Assembly: GCA_022839995.1 (NCBI GenBank)
Contig: JALHIN010000010.1
Location: forward strand, 16,375 to 80,374
From: 79-D21 sp022839995
Lineage (GTDB): Bacteria; Synergistota; Synergistia; Synergistales; 79-D21
Direction: 5' to 3'
Length of the DNA stretch: 64,000 nt
In this document: piece by piece, positions 56,134 through 64,000 of the stretch
How the letters are laid out: each line of letters starts with the position of its first letter
Numbering within the stretch: position 1 is the first letter of the stretch
Position numbers and translations under genes: made by a program
Notes under the pieces: model-generated
Database searches by the model: none
The model's input: the letters and a program-made list of their open reading frames with translations, nothing else
Told to the model about the DNA's origin: nothing

Positions 56134-58686
56134 TCAGAGGGCGGCAAAGGAATCTCCGTACTTGACCTCCACGGTCAGGGGTACCGAAAGAGTGACGGCT
56201 TTCTCCATCGAATCCCTCAAGGTTTTGGAAGCCTCTTCCAGGTCGCTTGACGGACATTCGCAGACGAGCGAGTCGTGGACCTGGAGGACCAGGGGGCGGC
56301 ACCCGCATGCCTTTGAATAGGCGATCATCGCGAGCTTCGCGATGTCCGCCGCAGTTGATTGGATCGGAGTGTTCAATGCAATTCGGCGAAGGGCGTCGTT
56401 TCCCCTCCCGTTGGTCGTTGAAATTTCCGAAAGGGGGCGTATCCGACCAAACAGACTCCGGGTGAAACCTCTCCGGAGAGCCTCCGAAACGGAATCCTCG
56501 AGGTAATCCCGGACTGTCGGCAAAGCCGAAAAATACCGGTCGATGATCGATTTGGCCTCGTTTCGGCCCAAGCCGAGGCGCTGGGCGAGTCCGTGGCTCG
56601 ACATGCCGTAAAGGAGACCGAAGTTGATCGCCTTTGCCGTTCTCCGCAGATCCGGGGTCACGAGCGAAGGGTGGACATTGAAGACCCATGAAGCCGTCTC
56701 GGTGTGGATGTCCCTGCCCGATTCGAAGGCCGCCTTGAGCCTGGAATCTCCACAGAGGTGCGCCAGAACGCGCAATTCGATCTGAGAATAGTCCGCGGAC
56801 AGGAATTTCCATCCGTTCATCCTCGGCACCAGGCAGCTTCGAAACCGGCTAGCCCAATTACCGAACTGCGGGAGGTTCTGGACGTTGGGGTCCTTGCTGC
56901 TCAGCCTGCCGGTTGCAGTGGAAAAGGGATCGAATGTCGAATGGACGGCTCCCGTCTTCGGATCGACCAGTTTCCGGAACGTTTCGACGAAGGACGAGAG
57001 GAGCTTCGAAACCTCCCGGTGCTCCAGGAGAAGGGAAGGGATTCGACCGCTTGCCGGATCACCGGCCAAGGTTTCCAAGACCGCAGAATCCGTGGATGGC
57101 CCGGTTTTCTTGGACTTCAGGGCTTTCAGCCCGAGGCGTTCAAAAAGCAGGGCCCCCACCTGCTGAGGAGAATTCAGGTTGATCGTCGTTCCGGCGATTT
57201 CAAAAATCATCCCTGCGATCTCGTTCAACCGTTTCTGCAGATCTTCCCCCAGTACATCCAGCCCTGTCCTGTCTACACCGATCCCGTGCCTTTCGATTTC
57301 GCTGAGTACCGGCGCCAGGGGCATGTCGATCGTTCTTCCGAGGGGCTCAAGCCCCCGGGCTTTTACCTCCTCGAGCAGGACCAGTCCTTCCCGGAGAGCT
57401 GCAAGAGCCCTCCTTTCCAGGGGGAGGTCCTTTTGCTCGGAAACCGCATCCGGTTTTTCCGGGTGAAGGAGGTACCGCCCCACTCGGACGTCGAAGATTT
57501 TTTCGAAATCGTCGGGTTTCCAGCCGGTTGCGGAGCAGAGTTCCTTCAGGCCTGAAAGGAAGAGGGACCCTCCCCTTGGGAGACTTTCGACCAGCGCGGA
57601 AAACTGGATTCGTTCCGGCTGGATGAATGCGATTGCACCGCTCGAAGAGGCAAGGCATGCGGCATTTACCCGGAAGTTTCGGGCCGGAAGGGGTTCGAGG
57701 TCGAAAGCGAGACCATACGGTGGGGTGGTAAGGACCTCCTCGAGGCTCGACGGGGTAATAGCCGGCACCGCTTCTCCCAGTTCCAGAGATTGTTGAACGG
57801 GAAAAGAATCGTTCTCCCTTTCCTGCGAATCGAGGTTGAGCCTGCGTGCCAGCTGTTTGAAACCGAGCTTTTGCATCCAGCCGAGTAAAAGGGACTCCCG
57901 GGGGGAACCCTGGGAGAGCTGCTCCAGGTCGAAGGGAAGATCCTCCTTCAGGGACACGAGCCGGAGGTTCAACTCCAGCTGTTCCCTGCAGGAGTTGATT
58001 TTCTCGGCCGTTTTCTGCGGGAGGTTTTCAAGGTTCCGGAAAAGGGATTCGAGGGTCGGGTATTTCCGGACGATCGCGGAAGCGGTCTTTTCGCCGATCC
58101 CTGGAACTCCCGGTATGTTGTCAACGGAATCTCCAGTCAGGGAAAGCCAGGTTCTGAAAAACTCCGGTGAAAAACCGTATTTTTCCTTAAATGCCTCGTC
58201 GTCAAGCATCTCGAACTCGGAAATGCCCCGAACGGGCTTGAGAATCACGATTCCCGGTTTCAGCAGTTGAAGGAGGTCTTTGTCCGCCGTCAAGATGACG
58301 ACATCCCAACCGGCCTGCCTGGACTTCTCGGCAACCGTTGCCAAAAGATCATCCGCCTCGACTCCCTCCCTCTCGAGAACAGGGCAGCCGAGCAGCTCCA
58401 GGAATTCCTTGACAAGAGGGACTTGGGGTTTGAACGTTTCAGGGGTAGGTTGGCGGCCCTCCTTGTAACCGCTGAAAAGGTTTTTCCTGAAGGAAGGAAC
58501 TGACGAATCGAAGCAGACCGCTACCGTTTCGGGGGAAAGATCCCGCACCACTTTCATGTACATGTTGGCGAAACCCAAAACGGCATTGGTCGGAGTTCCG
58601 TCCGGGGCATTCATCAATGGCAAGGCGTAAAAAGCCCGAAATGCCAGTCCGTGACCGTCGATCAGCAGGATCGTCTTCTTTTTCAG
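56134..58686 (-). CDS. polA: DNA polymerase I, apparent CTG start
   Basis: Gap-filling and primer-removal polymerase. 850 aa. N-terminal 5' nuclease (LLIDGHGLAFRAFYALP, DDLLATVAEKSR, LTADKDLLQLL), a degraded 3'-5' exonuclease region (about residues 310-460), and the family A polymerase with SADYSQIELRVLAHL, RRTAKAINFGLLYGMSSHGLA and QVHDSLVCE. The conserved N-terminus LLIDGHG has no ATG, GTG or TTG upstream before an in-frame TGA; the best start is CTG at 58686, giving MKKKTILLIDGHG. Starting at the next TTG (58623) would cut off the catalytic Asp. Confidence 0.93.
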   Translation of the reverse strand: MKKKTILLIDGHGLAFRAFYALPLMNAPDGTPTNAVLGFANMYMKVVRDLSPETVAVCFDSSVPSFRKNLFSGYKEGRQPTPETFKPQVPLVKEFLELLGCPVLEREGVEADDLLATVAEKSRQAGWDVVILTADKDLLQLLKPGIVILKPVRGISEFEMLDDEAFKEKYGFSPEFFRTWLSLTGDSVDNIPGVPGIGEKTASAIVRKYPTLESLFRNLENLPQKTAEKINSCREQLELNLRLVSLKEDLPFDLEQLSQGSPRESLLLGWMQKLGFKQLARRLNLDSQERENDSFPVQQSLELGEAVPAITPSSLEEVLTTPPYGLAFDLEPLPARNFRVNAACLASSSGAIAFIQPERIQFSALVESLPRGGSLFLSGLKELCSATGWKPDDFEKIFDVRVGRYLLHPEKPDAVSEQKDLPLERRALAALREGLVLLEEVKARGLEPLGRTIDMPLAPVLSEIERHGIGVDRTGLDVLGEDLQKRLNEIAGMIFEIAGTTINLNSPQQVGALLFERLGLKALKSKKTGPSTDSAVLETLAGDPASGRIPSLLLEHREVSKLLSSFVETFRKLVDPKTGAVHSTFDPFSTATGRLSSKDPNVQNLPQFGNWASRFRSCLVPRMNGWKFLSADYSQIELRVLAHLCGDSRLKAAFESGRDIHTETASWVFNVHPSLVTPDLRRTAKAINFGLLYGMSSHGLAQRLGLGRNEAKSIIDRYFSALPTVRDYLEDSVSEALRRGFTRSLFGRIRPLSEISTTNGRGNDALRRIALNTPIQSTAADIAKLAMIAYSKACGCRPLVLQVHDSLVCECPSSDLEEASKTLRDSMEKAVTLSVPLTVEVKYGDSFAAL

Positions 58687-58721
58687 GGGCGGGTCAGTCC
58701 TTTCCTGGATGTGTCCTAGGG

Positions 58722-58727
58722 TATAAT
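58722..58727 (+). promoter_or_regulatory. -10 element of gltX
   Basis: Perfect TATAAT 35 bases before the gltX ATG at 58763. The -35 (around TTTCCT) is weak. It lies between gltX and the divergent polA. Confidence 0.5.
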
Positions 58728-58762
58728 CTCACAGCAAGTATATGCGAAGGGAGACGGTTTGG

Positions 58763-60076
58763 ATGGAGGCCCCAGCGAGAGTTCGTTTCGCACCAAGCCC
58801 GACGGGGGCGTTGCACATCGGAGGTGCCCACACCGCGCTGTTCAATTGGCTTTGGGCGCGTCACACCGGAGGCACGTTCGTGCTCCGCATCGAAGATACG
58901 GATCTTCAGCGATCGACGAAAGAATTCGAGGAAACGATCCTGGCAGGCCTGAAATGGCTGGGCTTGGATTGGGATGAAGGCCCTGACGTGGGCGGCCCCT
59001 GCGGGAACTACCGGCAGTCGGAGAGACTCGCGCTTTACCGACAGAGCGCGGAAAAGCTGCTCGACGAAGGCAAGGCCTATAGGGACGGGGATGCGATCGT
59101 CTACCGCGTACCCCATGGGATCGAAATTTCCTTCGAAGACGTCGTCTACGGGCGTGTCAGCGTCATGAGCGAGACGCTCAAGGACATCGTCCTGATGAAG
59201 AGCGACGGAATGCCGACCTACAATTACGCGGTGGTCGTGGACGACGCGACGATGGGCATCAACATGGTGATCCGTGGGGAAGACCACATTTCCAATACCC
59301 CGAAGCAGCTCCTGCTTTACGATGCACTTGGATTTGAACGGCCCCGCTTCGGCCATTTGCCGATGATTTTGGGGACCGACAAGAAGAAGCTGAGCAAGCG
59401 CCACGGAGCGACTAGCGTCTATGAATACCGGGATATGGGGTACCTGCCGGATGCCGTTTTCAATTTCCTGGCCCTGTTGGGGTGGTGCCCTCGAGACGGC
59501 CGTGAAATTTTCAGCCGGGAAGACGCTGTCAAGCTCTTTGAAATCCAGAAGGTCACCAAGAGGGCGGCTGTCTTCGACATGGACAAGCTGAATTTCATCA
59601 ACCAGGAACATGTCAAGGCCCTCGAGAAAAGGAAACGGCTGGAGCTAACGATGCCGTTCTGGAAGGAACTTGGATTCCCTGTCGGGGACCATGCGGACGA
59701 ATACCTTGCTGAAGCCCTCGAGCTCATGGAAGGTAGGGGCCAGACACTGCGAAAAATGGCGGAATACAGCGATTACTTTCTTTCCTTCGAACCGGTAAAG
59801 GCAAGGTTTGACGGTTCATCCCTGGATGAAGGGAAAAAACCCGCGCTTCGCGATTTTTACCGGAAGATGCTGCAAATCGATCCCTGGAAAGCCGAAGCGA
59901 TGGAATCTCTAGCCCGAGAATGGGGAAAGGCGGAAGGAATCAGCCTGAAGGACCTGGCGATGCCCCTCCGTCTCATGCTGACGGGTGGCAAGGTAAGCCC
60001 GGGGATTTTCCACGTCGCCGAGCTTTTGGGCAGGAAGGAAGTCCAGGTCCGCCTTTCATATTACGGCATGGCCTGA
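58763..60076 (+). CDS. gltX: Glutamyl-tRNA synthetase
   Basis: Class I enzyme charging tRNA-Glu and, given GatCAB, probably also tRNA-Gln. 437 aa from the ATG at 58763 (AAGGGAG 8 bases before); ATG at 58742 lacks a Shine-Dalgarno. HIGH-type motif PSPTGALHIGGAHTALFNWL and KMSKS-type motif KKKLSKRHGATSVYEY are intact; the C-terminal anticodon-binding helical domain follows. No zinc-binding pattern is visible. Confidence 0.95.
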   Translation: MEAPARVRFAPSPTGALHIGGAHTALFNWLWARHTGGTFVLRIEDTDLQRSTKEFEETILAGLKWLGLDWDEGPDVGGPCGNYRQSERLALYRQSAEKLLDEGKAYRDGDAIVYRVPHGIEISFEDVVYGRVSVMSETLKDIVLMKSDGMPTYNYAVVVDDATMGINMVIRGEDHISNTPKQLLLYDALGFERPRFGHLPMILGTDKKKLSKRHGATSVYEYRDMGYLPDAVFNFLALLGWCPRDGREIFSREDAVKLFEIQKVTKRAAVFDMDKLNFINQEHVKALEKRKRLELTMPFWKELGFPVGDHADEYLAEALELMEGRGQTLRKMAEYSDYFLSFEPVKARFDGSSLDEGKKPALRDFYRKMLQIDPWKAEAMESLAREWGKAEGISLKDLAMPLRLMLTGGKVSPGIFHVAELLGRKEVQVRLSYYGMA

Positions 60077-60097
60077 ACTGGAGCCGGAAGCGGGTTT

Positions 60098-60127
60098 TTG
60101 ACACGGAACCGAACGGGCGCGTATGAT
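60098..60127 (+). promoter_or_regulatory. Promoter of the PPIase gene
   Basis: Perfect TTGACA (60098-60103), 18-bp spacer, TATGAT (60122-60127). Transcription would start near 60134, about 50 bases before the TTG start. Confidence 0.75.
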
Positions 60128-60183
60128 ATGCGGGTTGCCAGAAAATCCCAAAACCGGCACTTGAGGAAGGGAGTCGAACCGCT

Positions 60184-61209
60184 TTGCTGATGAACACGTT
60201 AAGGACACAAGTCAAATGGATCATGGCTGCCATCGTCGTCATCTTCGTCCTGTCCATCTTCCTGATGTACGGGCCGGGAGGGGGAAGGGGATCGGGTCCC
60301 AAGGACTACGCGGTAGCCGAGGTGGACGGAAAACGGATCATGAGAAGCCAGATCGAAGCGGGACTGGCGGAAATGGCCGACCAGGTGCAGGACAGGCAGA
60401 TTTCCTCGGAAGACATTCCGCTCTTGCGACAGAACGTGCTTGACAGCATTATCATCGAAGCCGGTCTGAAGAAGGAAGCGAAGAACAGGGGAATCCAGGT
60501 TACCGACGAAGAGATCGCAAAAGTCATCGACCAGATCGAAGGACAGTTCCCGACCAAGGAAGCGTTTATGCAGTACATGCAGCAGTCGGGTATCAACGAA
60601 AAGAAGATGAGGCAGGACATCGCGGATCGCCTCGCCCAGCAGAAGGTCATCGAGGGAATTGCCAAGGGGGTGGTCGTAAGCGACGATGAGGTCGCGAAGT
60701 TCTATGATTCGACAAAGGATCTTTTTTTCCGCCGCCCCGCCGGTTACGAGGTCAACTTTGCCAGCTTCGGGAAAAAGGAACAGGCCCAAAAAGCACGTGA
60801 ACAGCTGCTGGCAGGAAAGGAATGGGACAAGGTCATCGAGGCTGCTTCTCAGGACGTGAAGAATTCGACGCCCTACGCGAAGCCGACCTTCGTTGCGGAA
60901 AAAGACCTGACTGGCCCAATGAAAATCCTGCTTGACCTTCCCATGGGAAAGATGAGTCCGCTCATTTCCGTCACAAGCGAAGATATCCTCCTGGTGCTCA
61001 AGAGGAGCAGGAGCCCCGAGAGAACGCTTTCCCTGGCTGAAGTCAAGGAGGAAATTCACAAGATGCTGAAAGCGCAGAAAGAGCGGGAAATCCAGCAGAA
61101 GTTCCTCCTTGACTTGAAGGCGGGGATGCAGGTGAAGATCCTGGATCCGTCGATTTTCCCGGCGCCGAAGGAACCGGTATCGGGAGACAAAAACGGACAG
61201 AATCCGTAA
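60184..61209 (+). CDS. Membrane-anchored SurA/PpiD-like peptidyl-prolyl isomerase or chaperone
   Basis: 341 aa. One N-terminal membrane anchor (MAAIVVIFVLSIFLMYG, residues about 14-30), then a SurA N-terminal-type chaperone domain facing the periplasm (VAEVDGKRIMRSQIEAGL, DSIIIEAGLKKEAKNRGI, VSDDEVAKFYD) and a degenerate parvulin-like domain (about residues 195-300). It helps fold outer-membrane or secreted proteins, consistent with a diderm envelope. TTG at 60184 is best placed to GGGAG; ATG at 60190 is possible. Confidence 0.85.
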   Translation: MLMNTLRTQVKWIMAAIVVIFVLSIFLMYGPGGGRGSGPKDYAVAEVDGKRIMRSQIEAGLAEMADQVQDRQISSEDIPLLRQNVLDSIIIEAGLKKEAKNRGIQVTDEEIAKVIDQIEGQFPTKEAFMQYMQQSGINEKKMRQDIADRLAQQKVIEGIAKGVVVSDDEVAKFYDSTKDLFFRRPAGYEVNFASFGKKEQAQKAREQLLAGKEWDKVIEAASQDVKNSTPYAKPTFVAEKDLTGPMKILLDLPMGKMSPLISVTSEDILLVLKRSRSPERTLSLAEVKEEIHKMLKAQKEREIQQKFLLDLKAGMQVKILDPSIFPAPKEPVSGDKNGQNP

Positions 61210-61248
61210 AGGCGCGAGTTTCTTGCTGGGTGGAAACCGGCTTCGCTA

Positions 61249-61276
61249 TTGACACCTCGGCGAGGGCTGTTAGAAT
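61249..61276 (+). promoter_or_regulatory. Promoter of the tRNA-Ser/tRNA-Arg pair
   Basis: Perfect TTGACA (61249-61254), 16-bp spacer, TAGAAT (61271-61276), 13 bases before tRNA-Ser. Confidence 0.75.
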
Positions 61277-61289
61277 AATCCGTGCTTGA

Positions 61290-61385
61290 GGTGGGATGGC
61301 CGAGTCGGCTGAAGGCACTCGCCTGCTAAGCGAGTAGGGTGGCTATAAACCGCCCTCAAGGGTTCGAATCCCTTTCCCACCGCCA
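61290..61385 (+). tRNA. tRNA-Ser (anticodon GCT)
   Basis: 96 nt class II tRNA with long variable arm and encoded CCA. Acceptor GGTGGGA/TCCCACC, anticodon stem CTCGC/GCGAG around CTGCTAA (anticodon GCT, codons AGC/AGU), T-arm with GGTTCGAATCC. Confidence 0.96.
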
Positions 61386-61420
61386 TTTGAGAATTAGGCG
61401 GAAACTGCCAGACTTGCGGT

Positions 61421-61497
61421 GCGCCGGTAGCTCAACTGGATAGAGCATCGGACTACGGATCCGAAGGTTACGGGTTCAAATCCTGTCCGGCGCGCCA
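61421..61497 (+). tRNA. tRNA-Arg (anticodon ACG)
   Basis: 77 nt with encoded CCA. Acceptor GCGCCGG/CCGGCGC, anticodon stem TCGGA/TCCGA around CTACGGA (anticodon ACG, read as ICG after deamination), T-arm with GGTTCAAATCC. Probably co-transcribed with tRNA-Ser 35 bases upstream. Confidence 0.96.
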
Positions 61498-61504
61498 TAG
61501 CATG

Positions 61505-61543
61505 AAAGGCCCCTATGGGTTTAGGCCCATAGGGGCCTTTTTC
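61505..61543 (+). terminator. Intrinsic terminator after the tRNA pair
   Basis: AAAGGCCCCTATGGG (61505-61519) pairs with CCCATAGGGGCCTTT (61526-61540), loop TTTAGG, followed by two more Ts. Confidence 0.85.
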
Positions 61544-61577
61544 GTCGTATGGACTGTTTTTATTAAGTTTAAGGGCC

Positions 61578-61605
61578 TTACCTAAACGCAAATATTAGAT
61601 ATAAT
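61578..61605 (+). promoter_or_regulatory. Promoter candidate for the FadL-like gene
   Basis: Perfect TATAAT (61600-61605) with a weak TTACCT 16 bp upstream. The 130-base region before the gene is markedly AT-rich. Confidence 0.5.
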
Positions 61606-61669
61606 GTTCGAAATGTATCAAAAAGAAAGAATTGTATCCTAATTCTGTTTTAAAAGAGGGGGTTATTTT

Positions 61670-62917
61670 GTGCGTAAATCCTTGTTTCTTTTTTTCTGTT
61701 TGGTCCTCCTGGCTTTTTCCAAACAGGCAGATGCGGCAGGATTTGGGATCTACGAATGGAGCTCCCGGGGAAACGCGCTCGGAGGGGCCATGGTCGCCCG
61801 AGCAGACGATCCTTCGGCCGTTGCATTCAACCCGGCGGGGATGGTCCAGCTTGAAGGCACGCAAATGATGTTCGGGTTTACTGCCATATCGCCGACTGCC
61901 GATATGACAGGTTACGATCTCCCTGACGTTCTCATGTCGAAGCCTGAAGAATCGACGGTCGCTTCGTCCTGGTTTCCTCCCCATTTTTACTACGTGCGGC
62001 AATTCAAAGAAAACCAGTGGTTTGGCCTCGGCCTTTTCACACGGTTCGGACTTGGCACCGAATTCGATCCGAATTGGTTCGGCCGCTATAACTCCTACAA
62101 AGCCGAGATCATGAGTGTTTCCCTTAACCCCAGCTGGGCATGGAAAGTCAACGAGAAGCTTTCGGTCGGGTTGGGTCTTGAGGCGATGTATTTCGGTATC
62201 GACCTGAAAAAGAAGTTACCGAATCAAAAAGCCCCAAATCCTTTTGGTCCCGGGGTGGCCCTCGATAGCGAACTGGAAGGAGATAGTTTCGGCTGGGGCT
62301 GGAACCTGGGCTTTTTGTACAAGGCTTCCGACATGCTCAAGTTCGGATTGACCTATCGCAGCCAGGTGGACCAGAAGGTGGAAGGAGATTTCGACATTTT
62401 CCTCTCTGACGGGAGTAAGCTTGCCCACAAGGGGGCCTCGGGCCAAATCACCCTGCCGGACCTGGTTGTGGCAGGGGTGGCCTTTAAGCCGAGTCAAAAA
62501 CTAAGTGTTGAAATTGACGCGGTCCTGACACGGTGGAGCACCTATGACAGGCTAACGATAAACTTTGATGACGACACATCGGTCACTTCCCCGAAGGACT
62601 GGGAAGACACGTGGAGGTACCAGCTGGGCATCGAATATGCCCTGAACGAAAACCTGGACTTGCGGTTGGGCTATATCATCGACCCTTCCCCGATCCCGGA
62701 CGGTACGGTTGATTACATCGCACCGACGAACGACAGGAAATTGTATTCAGTCGGTCTTGGCTACAGGAAAGGGGCATGGATCTATGACGTTTCCTATACC
62801 TACCTGGACATTTCCCCGAGAAACATCCAGGAAAGGCCCGGCGATTTTGTTTACGACAGCCGCCAGGACAACGGGGAAGCTCACTTGTTCGGACTTTCGA
62901 TAAGCCGCAGGTTTTAA
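61670..62917 (+). CDS. FadL/OmpP1/TodX-family outer-membrane transport protein
   Basis: 415 aa outer-membrane beta-barrel for hydrophobic compounds such as fatty acids or aromatics. Signal peptide of about 22 residues (cleavage after ADA), then the FadL N-terminus AGFGIYEWSSRGNALGGA and the NPAGM motif in SAVAFNPAGMVQL. Alternating barrel strands follow (SVGLGLEAMYFGIDL, LKFGLTYRSQV), and the chain ends LFGLSISRRF with the C-terminal Phe of Omp85-inserted barrels. GTG start after AGAGGGGG. It is followed 18 bases later by an acyl-CoA synthetase gene, a sensible uptake-activation pair. Confidence 0.92.
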   Translation: MRKSLFLFFCLVLLAFSKQADAAGFGIYEWSSRGNALGGAMVARADDPSAVAFNPAGMVQLEGTQMMFGFTAISPTADMTGYDLPDVLMSKPEESTVASSWFPPHFYYVRQFKENQWFGLGLFTRFGLGTEFDPNWFGRYNSYKAEIMSVSLNPSWAWKVNEKLSVGLGLEAMYFGIDLKKKLPNQKAPNPFGPGVALDSELEGDSFGWGWNLGFLYKASDMLKFGLTYRSQVDQKVEGDFDIFLSDGSKLAHKGASGQITLPDLVVAGVAFKPSQKLSVEIDAVLTRWSTYDRLTINFDDDTSVTSPKDWEDTWRYQLGIEYALNENLDLRLGYIIDPSPIPDGTVDYIAPTNDRKLYSVGLGYRKGAWIYDVSYTYLDISPRNIQERPGDFVYDSRQDNGEAHLFGLSISRRF

Positions 62918-62935
62918 GCGGGAGGAAGTGACGAA

Positions 62936-63946
62936 ATGGCTTTGAGACTCGAAGAACGGATCCTTGAACGTCTTACGGGGGAACTCAAGGAGAAAACCCT
63001 CTGGTGGAAGGGAGAATGGTGGGATTCGAGCCGGTTCCTCGGTTTGGTGGATTCATGCGAACGGACCCTTTCGGGCGGAGGATTCGGTGAAGGGCAAAGG
63101 CTCGTCCTGCTTTTGCCGAATTGTCCATTGGTCCTCGCGCTCTCCCTGGCGGCCTGGAGACTGGGAGGTGCAGTTGCGCCATTGAACCTCCAAACCGGGC
63201 CGTCCGCCCTCGTCGAGAACATGGAAGTGCTGGAACCTTGGGCGATCGTCCTGCCGCAGGGGATGGAGGCCCTTGGCGAAACCCTTTCTCGGGCTGGACA
63301 CCCGGTGATCTCTTCCCCGCTGGACGCCTTCGTTTTCTCGGCATCCGGGAAGGCAGGGGAAAAAGACTCCCCCGATACGGCTGTCGTGTTTTCGACCTTG
63401 GGTACGACCGGAACCCCCAAGGCCGTGGTGATCACTCACGAAAACCTGATCGACAACACCGGCAAAGTCTTCGGTTTCGTGGAGGAGTTAAGAAGAGACG
63501 ACATCCTTTTGAACGTCCTTCCGAATTTCCACACGCTTGGCTACAGTGTTTCCGGAATCCTTCCCCTGTCAATCGGCCTTCCGCAAGTCCTAGTGCCCGG
63601 TTTCATGCCGCCGCAGAACACGATCGAAGCAATCAGGGAAGGGGGCGTTACGGTGATGGTGGCGGTCCCCACGATGATCGCCCTGACCCAGGCTGCCGCG
63701 GCAAAGGGCCTGGAAATCGGCACCACCCTCCGCGTGATCATTTGCGGAGGGGATCGGCTCAATCCACAATTCGACCAGAGGGCCAGGGAAACCATGAACC
63801 TTTCCATACTGGAAGGGTACGGCCTGACGGAGTGTTCGCCGGTAGTCACGGTCAACCCGAGCCTTGCAAAGAGAAAGCTCGGTACGGTCGGGCCTTTTCT
63901 TGGTTCTTCGCTATTTGGTGTGGGTGACGGCATAGAACCTTGGTAA
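62936..63946 (+). pseudogene. AMP-binding acyl-CoA synthetase, 3' part missing
   Basis: 336 aa; a full enzyme has about 500 or more. AMP-dependent synthetase signatures are intact: VVFSTLGTTGTPKAVVITHENL (P-loop), ILEGYGLTECSPVVTVN (A5). The family expects a continuation after KLGTVGPFL, with the YxTGD and C-terminal Lys motifs; instead the frame runs into unrelated GSSLFGVGDGIEPW and a stop. The join lies near 63900, so the gene is probably interrupted by an insertion (or an assembly join). The product would lack the catalytic C-terminal domain. ATG at 62936 after GGGAGGAAG. Confidence 0.85.
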
Positions 63947-64000
63947 CTGGAATTCAAAACGACCTCCCACGAGGTAAAAAGCCAGGATACCGTAGTTGAG
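63903..64000. mobile_element. Possible end of an insertion sequence, cut by the window edge
   Basis: From about 63903 (GGTTCTTCGC...) the sequence no longer matches the acyl-CoA synthetase. On the minus strand two frames are open from the right edge: one to TAG at 63911-63913 (ending RFYAVTHTK), another to TGA at 63956. The start resembles, from memory, the GGxTCTTxxC inverted-repeat ends of ISL3-type elements. This is a weak identification; the transposase itself is outside the window. Confidence 0.35.

Overview
The window looks like chromosomal DNA of an anaerobic, fermentative, diderm bacterium. Rubredoxin, a tungsten-type aldehyde:ferredoxin oxidoreductase, ferredoxins, an NADH/flavin iron-sulfur complex and a 14-gene membrane-bound [NiFe] hydrogenase point to anaerobic, ferredoxin-based energy metabolism. 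A FadL-type outer-membrane protein with a terminal Phe points to an outer membrane. Together with the moderately high G+C, frequent TTG starts, GatCAB, type III pantothenate kinase and a two-gene SufCB pair, this fits an amino-acid-fermenting member of Synergistota best. That assignment is inference; no rRNA is present to confirm it.

Layout. 1-16.9 kb is mostly forward: a HypE-like protein cut by the left edge, an aminopeptidase P, rubredoxin, miaB, a comEA/comEC pair, then coaX-dus-lysS-ligA-gatC-gatA-gatB packed with 4-bp overlaps or short gaps, and an EF-G paralogue. 16.9-22.6 kb (reverse) is a NuoE/NuoF/NuoG-GltD set resembling the Sporomusa-type electron-bifurcating transhydrogenase (Stn). 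22.9-28.9 kb (forward) holds a glutaredoxin and pgi-panC-panB-panE-sufC-sufB. 29-37 kb is mixed: an orphan PEP/pyruvate-binding ATP-grasp protein, a TtcA-like enzyme, a LuxR regulator with a degenerate receiver, a flippase-like protein, an isoprenylcysteine-methyltransferase-like protein, ogt, malic enzyme and an isochorismatase-family hydrolase. 37-40 kb (reverse) is a four-cluster ferredoxin, AOR and a MoaD/ThiS-like protein. 40-41.2 kb carries tRNA-Pro, smpB and the tmRNA gene. 41.2-45.6 kb (reverse) encodes an iron-sulfur protein, aminotransferase, OCD-family dehydrogenase, thiol peroxidase and AlaE-type alanine exporter. 46.7-55 kb is a complete mbhA-N operon. 55-64 kb holds asparaginase, polA (apparently starting at CTG), gltX, a PPIase/chaperone, tRNA-Ser, tRNA-Arg, a FadL-like porin and an acyl-CoA synthetase gene that stops abruptly near the right edge where foreign sequence begins.

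How it fits together (inference): AOR and keto-acid oxidation reduce ferredoxin; the Stn-like complex would exchange electrons among ferredoxin, NADH and NADPH; Mbh would reoxidise ferredoxin to H2 while its Mrp-like module moves ions; malic enzyme supplies reduced nicotinamide; the aminotransferase/OCD/AlaE set could dispose of excess nitrogen and reductant as secreted alanine. I found no CRISPR array or prophage. Every intergenic stretch is under about 300 bases.
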